DNA of 64,000 nt. Source: Amycolatopsis vastitatis (lineage in GTDB: Bacteria > Actinomycetota > Actinomycetes > Mycobacteriales > Pseudonocardiaceae). Each line of letters starts with the position of its first letter. The first letter of the stretch is position 1. The notes beneath the pieces are model-generated. The model had not been told where the DNA came from. It worked only from the letters and a program-made list of their open reading frames with translations, and did no database searches. The translations under genes and the position numbers were made by a program. Location: positions 62,001 to 126,000 of the forward strand of contig NZ_NMUL01000021.1 in NCBI RefSeq assembly GCF_002234595.1, in the 5' to 3' direction. Below are positions 17,401-23,852 of the stretch, one piece after another.

Positions 17401-18599
17401 TCATCGACGTCGTCCCGGAGCTGGTCGAGATCGGGCCGGACACGTTCTTCGCCGACGGCATCTACCTCGGCGGTCCCCGCATCCAGCAGGGCACGGTCAC
17501 CCTCGCGCGAGTCCGGCTCGGGCACGACACGTTCCTCGGCAACCACGCCGTCATCCCGGGCGGGCAGCGCCTGCCACCGGACATCCTGATCGGCGTCTGC
17601 ACGGTGGCCGACGACCGCGTCATGCTGCCCGGCACGTCGTGGTTCGGCCACCCGCCGATCCTGCTGCCGCGCCGCGAGATCGTGGAAACCGACCGCAGCC
17701 TCACGCACGACCCGTCGTTCGCGCGGGTGGTCACCCGGGTGTTCTGGGAGTGGCTGCGGTTCGCGCTGCCGGTCGCGCCGCTGGTGGTCATGACGGCCTG
17801 GTTCGCCGGAATCGCTTGTGCCGCCGGCATTCTGCCGCTCGCCGCGTTCATTTTCCCGGGCGCCGCCGTGGTGACGCTGGCGGCCGGGGTCCTGCCGTGC
17901 CTGATCGTCCTCGCACTGAAGTGGGGACTGCTCGGGCGGGTCAAGCCGGGCGTGCACCCGCTGTGGTCCTGCTGGTGCAGCCGGTGGGACTTCCTCTACG
18001 TCGCCTGGGGTGTCATCGCCGGCGGGGTGCTGTCGGCGCTGGAAGGCACCCTGATGCTGCCGCTCTACCTGCGCCGGATGGGCATGGACATCGGCAAGCG
18101 CGTGGTGCTCGGCGAGGGTTTCGCCCAGGTCGTCGACCCCGACATGCTGCACTTCGGCGACGGCGCGACGGTCAGCGCGATGTTCCAGGCCCACACGTTC
18201 GAGGACCGCGTGCTCAAGATCGACCACGTGTACGTCGGCGCGCATTCGACCCTCTCGCACGGCACGGTTCCGTTGTACGGGGCCGAAATCGGCGAGCACG
18301 CCTACGTCGCCCCGCACAGCGTCGTCATGAAGCAGGAGCGGCTGCTGCCCCGGCTGCGCTACGCGGGCGTCCCGACCAAGGAGCAGAAAGCCCCTTCGCC
18401 GCGGACGAACCCCGAGCCGATGACCCAGCCGTTGCGGCAGGCCGGGCGGCAGCGGCCGGTTCCCGAACCGCCGACGCAGGCGTTCTGGCAGTTCGACCGG
18501 ACCTTCGCGGTGCCCGGCGAGCAGCCGAGGCCCCGGTCGCTGCCGGTGGGCCGGCACGCCGCACCGGCGGCCGGACCACGAAGCCGAGGAGGCGTCTGA
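14424..18599 (+). CDS. Pls/PosA-family non-ribosomal peptide synthetase (poly-amino-acid synthetase)
   Basis: A 1391-residue membrane protein laid out like epsilon-poly-L-lysine synthetase. An adenylation domain (about 20-505) carries YTSGTTGKPKG near 172, the substrate-anchoring Asp in AYDSSVEEAW, TGDL near 393 and PRSAGGKLRR near 493. A carrier domain has its phosphopantetheine Ser559 (DLGGSSLQ). Six transmembrane helices in three pairs (about 617-685, 854-935, 1105-1170) separate three hexapeptide-repeat, acyltransferase-like modules (about 691-850, 940-1095, 1175-1320) that in this family act iteratively to join monomers. A Pro/Arg-rich tail ends the protein. No condensation or thioesterase domain is present, as expected. 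The product should be a homopoly-amino acid; the monomer cannot be read with confidence. The start is the GTG just after the SET gene. Confidence 0.93.
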   Translation: MSEAFQPDVTARGSAGPALLHHFFEESARRRPDAIALDVPPSGGRPRRTATYRELHRRSAAAARVVQQAVRRPGIVAILLSRTTEDLYLAQLGVLRAGSAYVCVDPSFPDEQVAHILGDAAPALLVTDRAGQERAVRAGYTGAVQRVDGPAEPAARPVIAPAAPPGLAYVIYTSGTTGKPKGVLVGHQGVVNLIRSNVAEFGLGPGDRVAQGSSPAYDSSVEEAWMAWACGATVVVMDDETARLGPDLVPWLRNERITVLCPPPTLLRATACEDPRRELPDLRLLYVGGEALPADVAERWAPGRRMVNGYGPTECTVTCLRADVEPGKPVAVGKPVPGMRAWVLDEQLEPVKPGEKGELCMSGAGLALGYHGKPELTAEKFPRHPRLGRLYRTGDLVHAEADGTLFYHGRIDSQVKLRGYRIELEAIESSLARFPGVREAACRVQGEGAGQVIAAHLVPDGAMPDTAALKEHLRKALPAYMIPAVFGEAGTLPRSAGGKLRRDDLPVLATGRRHAARTTGGETLGNETEEFIAAALREVLATADIGADDDFFDDLGGSSLQAAMLISKLRVNPLTEAIAVRDVYRARTVSGLAKLAAPVTHDEIDAVAAPARSAVSITMAQAAWLFAELAIAAPIGWFAVFVALPWLAERIGLVPLIVLLPVALVVVAFGWTPLAVFFAVRAKRLLIGKFEPMRVPVWSGFHLRLWIVRHLLRFVPWGTIAGTEFQNMALRRLGARIGKRVHIHRGVDVVQGGWDLLDIGDDATISQDAQLGLVQLSEGHLTIGRITVAGGATVDVRAGMSPNTRLGRGSWLAALSSLPSGTAVPDGRRWDGVPAYDAGPAPRVPVPVVGGSVLSPFAHGLATIAARALFTWVFALPLSIVMIALVLAFDVTYPALLDAVTRPWAHLMFLLVFAVASCLSLVVSVWAEALCARALGRVEEGVISRWSPAYIRVSLKTGLVTTAGNWLSGGLFWPVWLRWAGMKVGRGCEISTIIDVVPELVEIGPDTFFADGIYLGGPRIQQGTVTLARVRLGHDTFLGNHAVIPGGQRLPPDILIGVCTVADDRVMLPGTSWFGHPPILLPRREIVETDRSLTHDPSFARVVTRVFWEWLRFALPVAPLVVMTAWFAGIACAAGILPLAAFIFPGAAVVTLAAGVLPCLIVLALKWGLLGRVKPGVHPLWSCWCSRWDFLYVAWGVIAGGVLSALEGTLMLPLYLRRMGMDIGKRVVLGEGFAQVVDPDMLHFGDGATVSAMFQAHTFEDRVLKIDHVYVGAHSTLSHGTVPLYGAEIGEHAYVAPHSVVMKQERLLPRLRYAGVPTKEQKAPSPRTNPEPMTQPLRQAGRQRPVPEPPTQAFWQFDRTFAVPGEQPRPRSLPVGRHAAPAAGPRSRGGV

Positions 18600-18898
18600 T
18601 CGGTGGAAGGGGTACCGGCGGCGGCTGGGGCTTGGGGAGGGCTGGCCGCCGTCCGGTGCCGCTTCCGCGTCGGCCGATCCGGTGACGCCGTGGTCGTCGC
18701 GTTCCATGGCACTCCCTTCCGCTGTTCTATGCTCGGTACCACGGGCGCCCGCCGGCATCGGTGAACCGGCTGGAACCGACCGCCCGCCGGGCGGCTGGTG
18801 ACGGCCGGCCGGTCGGCGGGCCGGACCGGCTCCAGGCGAACCATCGGCCTTGCCGGGCGTCCTCAGAGAGTGATCACTCCCGAGGAAGGGCCGGCGAT
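18600..18898. other. Gap between the Pls-type gene and the glycosyltransferase gene
   Basis: No convincing gene is seen. A minus-strand ATG at 18709 with an AAGGGAG site opens a frame that only runs antisense into the synthetase. A 10-bp palindrome AGTGATCACT lies at 18869-18878, just before the GAGGAAGGG ribosome site of the next gene, and could be an operator. Confidence 0.4.
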
Positions 18899-20593
18899 TT
18901 GGCCCTCTTGACGAGCCGGCCACCGAGCACCGAAGCGGTGACCCCCGACGCAGGCGGACGTCCGCCGGGCCGGTTGCGGCGGCACCGGCGGTGGTGGTTC
19001 GCGCTCGCCGTCGTCGCGCTGCTCGCCGAGATGGCGATCGCCATGGTCACGACGGCCGTCGAGCAGACCCCGACCATCGACGAACCGGTCTACGTCGGCA
19101 CGGCGGTGTTCTCCCTGGAGCAGCACAGCCTGCGGTACAACCCGGAGCACCCGCCGCTGGGCAAGCTGATCATCGCGACCGGGCTGGCCTTCGCCGACGT
19201 GCACGTCGGCCCCGCCTTCGACGGCGACCAGACCCAGCTCGGCCGGCACGTGCTGTACGAGTCGGGCCACGACCCTGGCCGGCTGTTGCTGCTGGCCCGG
19301 CTGCCGGTGATCGTGCTGACGCTGGTGTTCGGGCTGGTCGTCTTCGCCTTCGCCTGCGAGCTGACCGGTCCGGCCGGCGGGCTGGCCGCGCTGGCCCTGT
19401 ACGCGTTTTCCCCCGACCTCATCGCGCACGGGTCCCTGGCCACCCTGGACGTGCCGATGGCCGGGTTCCTGCTGACGTCGGCCTGGCTGCTGTGGCGGGC
19501 CCGGCGCCGCCCCGCCTTCTACCTGCCCCTCGCCGGGCTGGCCCTCGGCGCGGCCGTGGCCACGAAGATGAGCGCGCTGGCCGCCGTCCCGGTGGTGGTG
19601 CTCCTCGCCGTGCTGTCCGTCCGGCACGCCCGGCACGCTCCCGGCGACGGCCTGCGCAGAACGGTCCGGCACCTCGGGCTCGGCGTCGCGGCCGCCGCCG
19701 GCGTGGCGCTGATCGCCATCGCCGTGGTGTGGGCGTCCTATCTCGCCGTGGATCCCCGGCTGCGCTGGACCGCACCGGCGGGCCTGCCGCCCGCCGACGG
19801 CCTGCGGGCGCTCGCCGGGTGGCTGCCGCTGCCCCGGCCCTACCTCGACGGGATGCGTGTCCAGTTCGGCTTCGAGGACCAGGTCTGGAGCACTTTCCTC
19901 TTCGGCAGCCTCCACGTCGGCTCGCTGTGGTACTACCTCCCGGCCGCGCTGCTGGTGAAGACGCCGCTGGGCGCGCTGGCGCTCTGGGTGGCCGGCGCCG
20001 TCGTGCTTGTGGCGGTTCCCCGGCTGCGCCCGGCGGCACCGTACGTCCTCGTGCCCTCGGCGGTGCTGCTGGCCGTGGCCATGACCGGCAGCCGTGACCT
20101 CGGCGTCCGGTACGCGATCTTCCTGCCGATGTTCCTGGCCGTCGCGGCGGCCGGGGTGGTCGCGATCCGCCGGCGCTGGGCGCACGTCGCCGTGGCGGCG
20201 CTGGTCGTCTTCTCCGCGGTCAGCTCGCTGCGGACGTTCCCCTACTACCTGCCGTACGCCAACGAGGCGTTCGGCGGCCCGGCGGACACCCACCGGTGGC
20301 TGCACGACTCCAACGTCGACTGGGGCCAGGACCTGGGCCGGCTGGCCGCCCGCTTGCGGCAGGGTTACCCCGGTGAGCGGGTGTGGCTCGTCTACAAGGG
20401 AAGCGGCGTGCCGTCCGCCTACGGCATCGACGCCGCCGACCCGTTCGGCGTGCCACCCGAGGAGGTGCACGGGCTGCTCGTCGTCTCGGATTCCGCCGTC
20501 GCCAAGGCCGACAGCCGCCTGGCCACGCTGATCCAGGGAAGTACACCGGTCGACGAGGTCGGCCACTCCATCACGATCTTCCGACGGCCGTGA
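18899..20593 (+). CDS. GT39/ArnT-like polytopic membrane glycosyltransferase
   Basis: About 564 residues with a short Arg-rich cytoplasmic N-terminus (RRHRRWW), a first transmembrane helix and then the extracytoplasmic loop TPTIDEPVYVGTAVF...YNPEHPPLGKLI. That loop is typical of GT-C enzymes (protein O-mannosyltransferase, ArnT and Glf-like families) using polyprenyl-phosphate sugars. Roughly ten more hydrophobic segments follow, and a late SNVDWGQDLGRLA motif. It probably glycosylates an exported protein or cell-wall lipid. The start is uncertain: TTG 18899 sits 8 bases after GAGGAAGGG; GTG 18938 and an upstream GTG 18761 are alternatives in the same frame. The gene stands alone. Confidence 0.8.
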   Translation: MALLTSRPPSTEAVTPDAGGRPPGRLRRHRRWWFALAVVALLAEMAIAMVTTAVEQTPTIDEPVYVGTAVFSLEQHSLRYNPEHPPLGKLIIATGLAFADVHVGPAFDGDQTQLGRHVLYESGHDPGRLLLLARLPVIVLTLVFGLVVFAFACELTGPAGGLAALALYAFSPDLIAHGSLATLDVPMAGFLLTSAWLLWRARRRPAFYLPLAGLALGAAVATKMSALAAVPVVVLLAVLSVRHARHAPGDGLRRTVRHLGLGVAAAAGVALIAIAVVWASYLAVDPRLRWTAPAGLPPADGLRALAGWLPLPRPYLDGMRVQFGFEDQVWSTFLFGSLHVGSLWYYLPAALLVKTPLGALALWVAGAVVLVAVPRLRPAAPYVLVPSAVLLAVAMTGSRDLGVRYAIFLPMFLAVAAAGVVAIRRRWAHVAVAALVVFSAVSSLRTFPYYLPYANEAFGGPADTHRWLHDSNVDWGQDLGRLAARLRQGYPGERVWLVYKGSGVPSAYGIDAADPFGVPPEEVHGLLVVSDSAVAKADSRLATLIQGSTPVDEVGHSITIFRRP

Positions 20594-20743
20594 CGGGGTG
20601 GACAAGGTCATCGCCCGCTACGCCGACCACCGGAGCCGCCGCCAGTGGTGATCCGGGACCGGACCACCCGCTGATCCGACGATTTCGGGAATACCCGAGA
20701 ACCGTCACACACGATTTCCGTACTGAGCATATTCCTTCCCATT

Positions 20744-20755
20744 GTCAACGTTGAC
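20744..20755. promoter_or_regulatory. Palindrome GTCAACGTTGAC upstream of the DPBB gene
   Basis: A perfect 12-bp palindrome centred on CG, about 100 bp before the start of the secreted DPBB gene. Its symmetry and central CG resemble LacI-family operators. A weaker dyad, TCGGG-AATA-CCCGA, lies at 20685-20698. Nothing else was found in the 20594-20854 gap. Confidence 0.4.
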
Positions 20756-20854
20756 GGCCGATCTTGTCCGGACAGTTCCTTGTCATAGCAAGGCATTGCG
20801 CCGGCCAGTAGCATCCGGCGCGAACACGTCCGCAACACGAGGGAAAGGGACGGA

Positions 20855-21268
20855 ATGCGCAAGACCACCAAGTCACTTGGCGTACTGGCCGCCGCTGTCA
20901 CACTTCCTCTGACGATGAGCGGTACGGCGTGGGCCGACATTCCTTTCGACCAGCCGATCAACGGACGCGCCACCTACTACAACGACGCGGGCTTCGGCGC
21001 CTGCGGCACGCAGATCAACGCCGCCACCCAGATGCTCGTCGCGGCTCCGGCCGCGTACTGGACGACGGCCAACCCGAACAACGACCCGCTGTGTCAGGGC
21101 GTGTCCATCCGGGTGTCCGCCAACGGCCGGACCATCACCGTGCCGGTGGTGGACAAGTGCCCGAGCTGCGACAGCGCGCACATCGACCTCAGTCAACCGG
21201 CGTTCGCCCAGCTGGCGGACCCCAACCTGGGCAACATCGCGGTGACCTGGTCGTTCGTCCGCTCGTGA
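20855..21268 (+). CDS. Secreted double-psi beta-barrel (RlpA/barwin/expansin-like) protein
   Basis: A 137-residue protein with a signal peptide (1-28, cleavage near AWA-D) and a single double-psi beta-barrel: INGRATYYNDAGFGACGTQINAATQ, then ISVRVSANGRTITV-like strands, VVDKCPSCDSAHIDLSQPAFAQL and a terminal NIAVTWSFV. The Cys pattern and the Asp in the HIDLS segment match barwin/RlpA folds. The closest described actinobacterial relative I can recall is the Streptomyces papain inhibitor; expansin-like wall loosening is the alternative. No catalytic pair of lytic transglycosylases is evident. It is followed 64 bp downstream by a GH128 glucanase and then a thaumatin-like gene, which suggests a secreted set aimed at fungal or plant walls. 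Confidence 0.82.
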   Translation: MRKTTKSLGVLAAAVTLPLTMSGTAWADIPFDQPINGRATYYNDAGFGACGTQINAATQMLVAAPAAYWTTANPNNDPLCQGVSIRVSANGRTITVPVVDKCPSCDSAHIDLSQPAFAQLADPNLGNIAVTWSFVRS

Positions 21269-21332
21269 CCTCCATGCCGGCCTCCGGCGCCGCCGGAGGC
21301 CGGCCGGTCACCCCTTCTCGGGAGCAAGTGGC

Positions 21333-22142
21333 ATGAACCAGTTGAAAAAGATCCTCGTCCTCGCGGCCGTCGTCGTGGCCGCCGTCGGCGGCCTGACCGG
21401 CCCGGCAACCGCTGCCGGCACGAAGAAGGGCGTCAGCGCCGCCGCCTTTTCCGGAGTGACGACCGCGCTCGCCGATGTCGGCGCCCGGTGGTTCTACACC
21501 TGGGCGTCGGACACCCAGGGCATCACCGCAACGGCCGGCACGGAGTTCGTCCCGATGATCTGGGGCTCCGGCTCGGTCACCCCGGCTCAGCTGGCGCAGG
21601 CGAAGGCGGCCGGCAGCACGCTGCTCGCGTTCAACGAGCCGGACCTGGCAGGCCAGGCGAACATGTCCGTCGAAACCGCACTGGACCTGTGGCCCCAGCT
21701 GCAGGCGACCGGCATGCGGCTCGGCGCGCCGGCGGTGGCGTACGGCGGGGACACCCCCGGCGGCTGGCTCGACCGGTTCATGAGCGGCGCGGCGGCACGC
21801 GGCTACCGCGTCGACTTCATCCCGCTGCACTGGTACGGCGGAGACTTCTCGACCGCGGCGACCGGGCAGCTGCAGTCGTACCTGCAGGCGGTGTACAACC
21901 GCTACCACCGGCCGATCTGGCTCACCGAGTACGCGCTGACCGACTACTCCGGACCCACCCCGCGGTACCCGTCCGCGGCCGAGCAGGCCGACTTCGTCAC
22001 CCGGTCCACGGCGATGCTCGACGGATCGTCGTTCGTCGAGCGCTACGCCTGGTTCTCCCTCTCGACGTCGACCACCCCGACCGGCCTTTACACGGGCACC
22101 ACCCCGAACACCAGCGGCGTCGCCTACCGCGCCGCCGGTTGA
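21333..22142 (+). CDS. GH128-type secreted beta-1,3-glucanase (glycosyl hydrolase catalytic core)
   Basis: A 269-residue protein with a signal peptide (1-28) and a small TIM-barrel of the Asl1/GH128 type: ARWFYTWASDTQ, FVPMIWGSGS, LLAFNEPDLAGQANMS and WLTEYALTDYSG. The acid/base is expected to be Glu102 (FNEPD) and the nucleophile Glu199 (WLTEYA). GH128 enzymes cleave beta-1,3-glucan, the main glucan of fungal walls. The domain fills the protein and there is no separate binding module. A GGGAGCAAG site precedes the ATG. The thaumatin-like gene begins 35 bp after the stop, so the two are probably one transcript. Confidence 0.88.
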   Translation: MNQLKKILVLAAVVVAAVGGLTGPATAAGTKKGVSAAAFSGVTTALADVGARWFYTWASDTQGITATAGTEFVPMIWGSGSVTPAQLAQAKAAGSTLLAFNEPDLAGQANMSVETALDLWPQLQATGMRLGAPAVAYGGDTPGGWLDRFMSGAAARGYRVDFIPLHWYGGDFSTAATGQLQSYLQAVYNRYHRPIWLTEYALTDYSGPTPRYPSAAEQADFVTRSTAMLDGSSFVERYAWFSLSTSTTPTGLYTGTTPNTSGVAYRAAG

Positions 22143-22177
22143 TCCCTCTCAGCACGGAACGAACGGAGGTCGAACCC

Positions 22178-22930
22178 ATGCTTTCCAGGAGACTCTTCGC
22201 CGTCGCCGCGGCGATCGTGGTGGCGTTGACCGTGAGCTCACCGGCGGCTCCGGCCACCGCGGCGGGCAACCACACCGTCACGTTCGTCAACCGCTCCGGC
22301 CAGACCCTCTGGCTGGGCAGCACCGTGAACGCCGACCAATCCGTCAACTTCGCCACCCTGCCGACACTGGCGAACGGGCAGTCGGCGACCGTCACGATCC
22401 CGGAAACGTCGGCCCCCGGGCACTGGCGGGGCAAGTTCTTCGCGCGCCAGGGGTGCACGGGCACGCCGGGGCAGAACTTCCACTGCCTGGTCGGCGACTG
22501 CGGCGCCTACGCCGACCACTGCGCGACCGGTGAACAGCCCGCCAGCCTGGCCGAGTTCAACTTCGACACCGCCGACGGCCTCGCCCCGTGGTACGACGTC
22601 AGCTACGTCAACGCGTTCTCGCTGCCGATCACGATCGAGCCGGTCAACGCGAACGTACCGCCGGGTTCGGCATCGTGCGGCACCGCGGGCTGCCCGGAGA
22701 ACCTGCTGCCCTACTGCCCGGCCGAAGACCGCCAGTACTCCCCCGGCGGCACGCTGGTCAACTGCGTAAACCCGAACCGCGACGCGCCCACGAGCTACAG
22801 CGACGCGATCAAGTCGCACTGCCCCAAGGCGTACGCCTGGTCCAAACAGGACACCGAGCCGGGCAACCAGACGGTGTACCAGTGCGCCTCCTGCAGCGGC
22901 TTCACGATCACCTTCAACCACGGTTCCTGA
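22178..22930 (+). CDS. Thaumatin-family secreted protein
   Basis: A 250-residue protein with a signal peptide (1-29) and a thaumatin-like domain: HTVTFVNRSGQTLWLGS, the RGKFFARQGCTG segment, FHCLVGDCGAYADHC, LAEFNFDTADGLAPWYDVSYVNAFSLP and a Cys-rich C-terminal half with SHCPKAYAWSKQDTE and YQCASCSGFTITFNHG. The order of the Cys and acidic residues follows plant thaumatin-like (PR-5) proteins, which bind or weakly hydrolyse beta-1,3-glucan and have antifungal activity. The ATG at 22178 has ACGGAGG upstream; a longer in-frame reading from 21488 overlaps the GH128 gene and is not used. Pairing with GH128 supports a fungal-wall target. Confidence 0.9.
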   Translation: MLSRRLFAVAAAIVVALTVSSPAAPATAAGNHTVTFVNRSGQTLWLGSTVNADQSVNFATLPTLANGQSATVTIPETSAPGHWRGKFFARQGCTGTPGQNFHCLVGDCGAYADHCATGEQPASLAEFNFDTADGLAPWYDVSYVNAFSLPITIEPVNANVPPGSASCGTAGCPENLLPYCPAEDRQYSPGGTLVNCVNPNRDAPTSYSDAIKSHCPKAYAWSKQDTEPGNQTVYQCASCSGFTITFNHGS

Positions 22931-22948
22931 GGACAGCCGGGGTTCGGT

Positions 22949-22954
22949 TACGAT
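22949..22954 (+). promoter_or_regulatory. Candidate -10 (TACGAT) of a leaderless transcript
   Basis: TACGAT ends 6 bases before the GTG/ATG start of the phosphatase gene, and no ribosome-binding sequence precedes that start. This spacing is what leaderless actinobacterial mRNAs show, with transcription beginning at the start codon. Confidence 0.45.
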
Positions 22955-22960
22955 CGCCGG

Positions 22961-23575
22961 GTGATGCTGGCTTGGGAGGGCTGCCTCAACGGTCGTGACG
23001 TAGGTGGTTTGCCCTCGTCCGACGGTCGCACGATCCGGTTCGGCGCGCTTCTCCGGTCGGACAGCCACAGCCGGCTGACCGCCGGCGGGATAGCGGCCGT
23101 TCGCGCCGCCGGGATCAGCCGCATCGTGGACCTCCGGTGGGCGCGGGAGACCGTGCTGGAGCCCAGCCCGTTCGCTGAGGATCCCGTGTACCGCAACGAG
23201 CCGTTGATCGGTGAACTGGCGGAGCAGGGCACCACCATGCCGGACGCCTACCGGACCATGCTCGACACCAACCAACGCCGGATCGCCGACGTCTTCGTCC
23301 GGCTGGGTGACGCCCCGTCCGGCCCGCTCGCGGTGCACTGCAGCGCCGGGCGGGACCGGACGGGCGTGCTCGTGGCGCTCGCGCTGAGCGTCGCGAGCGT
23401 GCCGCCCGCTTCGATCGCCGCGGATTACGCGCGCACCGACGGCTGCAGCGGCGACACGATCCTCCGGATGCTGAACCACCTGGACAACCGTCACGGAGGT
23501 GCGCGCGCTTACCTGCTGACGGGCGGAGCGACCGGCGCCCAGCTCGAGCGGGTAAGGAACCGGCTGCTTTCCTAG
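22961..23575 (+). CDS. Tyrosine-protein phosphatase (PTP-like, HCSAGRDRTG)
   Basis: A 204-residue protein with the signature HCSAGRDRTG (Cys127, Arg133) of the bacterial Y_phosphatase3/LipA-PtpB-like family. It begins with NGRDVGGLPSSDGRTIRFGALLRSD, the usual N-terminal motif, and has ISRIVDLRW before the loop. It should dephosphorylate phosphotyrosine or related phosphoesters in the cytosol or, in some relatives, phosphoinositides after export; no signal peptide is visible here. The start is GTG 22961 or the adjacent ATG 22964, probably leaderless. It is 30 bp after the thaumatin-like gene but has its own promoter-like sequence. Confidence 0.9.
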   Translation: MMLAWEGCLNGRDVGGLPSSDGRTIRFGALLRSDSHSRLTAGGIAAVRAAGISRIVDLRWARETVLEPSPFAEDPVYRNEPLIGELAEQGTTMPDAYRTMLDTNQRRIADVFVRLGDAPSGPLAVHCSAGRDRTGVLVALALSVASVPPASIAADYARTDGCSGDTILRMLNHLDNRHGGARAYLLTGGATGAQLERVRNRLLS

Positions 23576-23608
23576 CGGTTCTTCACCCCATTCCGGACAC
23601 ACCACCAC

Positions 23609-23636
23609 CCCTCTTGTCGATCAATTGTCAAGAGGG
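23609..23636. terminator. Hairpin after the phosphatase gene
   Basis: CCCTCTTG (23609-23616) pairs with CAAGAGGG (23629-23636) around a 12-base AT-rich loop. It sits 33 bp after the phosphatase stop and about 217 bp before the subtilisin gene. The rest of the 23576-23852 gap shows no gene. Confidence 0.5.
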
Positions 23637-23852
23637 TGACGCATGGCGTAATCCGCCACCCCGGATGGTAATGTGTTCCGGTGAAACGCCAGGTCCGGAC
23701 GCCGCGGGTGGGCACAATTCGAGGGGTGTGAATTTCCGACCATTCCGGGCCGCCGGACCATTCATGATCGGCGGCGCCAGGCGCGGATATTCGCCGTGCT
23801 CGCATTGTGGGGGCTATCAGGATGGGCACCGAAGAAATCGGGAGGTCCTGAC

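Noticed and set aside
15095..18685. A 1196-codon plus-strand open frame overlapping the Pls-type gene in another frame
   Set aside because: The other frame carries all adenylation, carrier and membrane motifs. This one is Arg/Gly/Pro-rich and featureless.
18359..18709. Minus-strand ATG at 18709 with a good ribosome-like sequence
   Set aside because: The encoded peptide is low-complexity and continues antisense into the synthetase gene without a domain or sensible stop.
22961..23575. Possibility that the phosphatase is a secreted lipid phosphatase of the antifungal set
   Set aside because: No signal peptide is present, and it has its own promoter-like sequence, so co-function with the thaumatin and GH128 genes is not supported.
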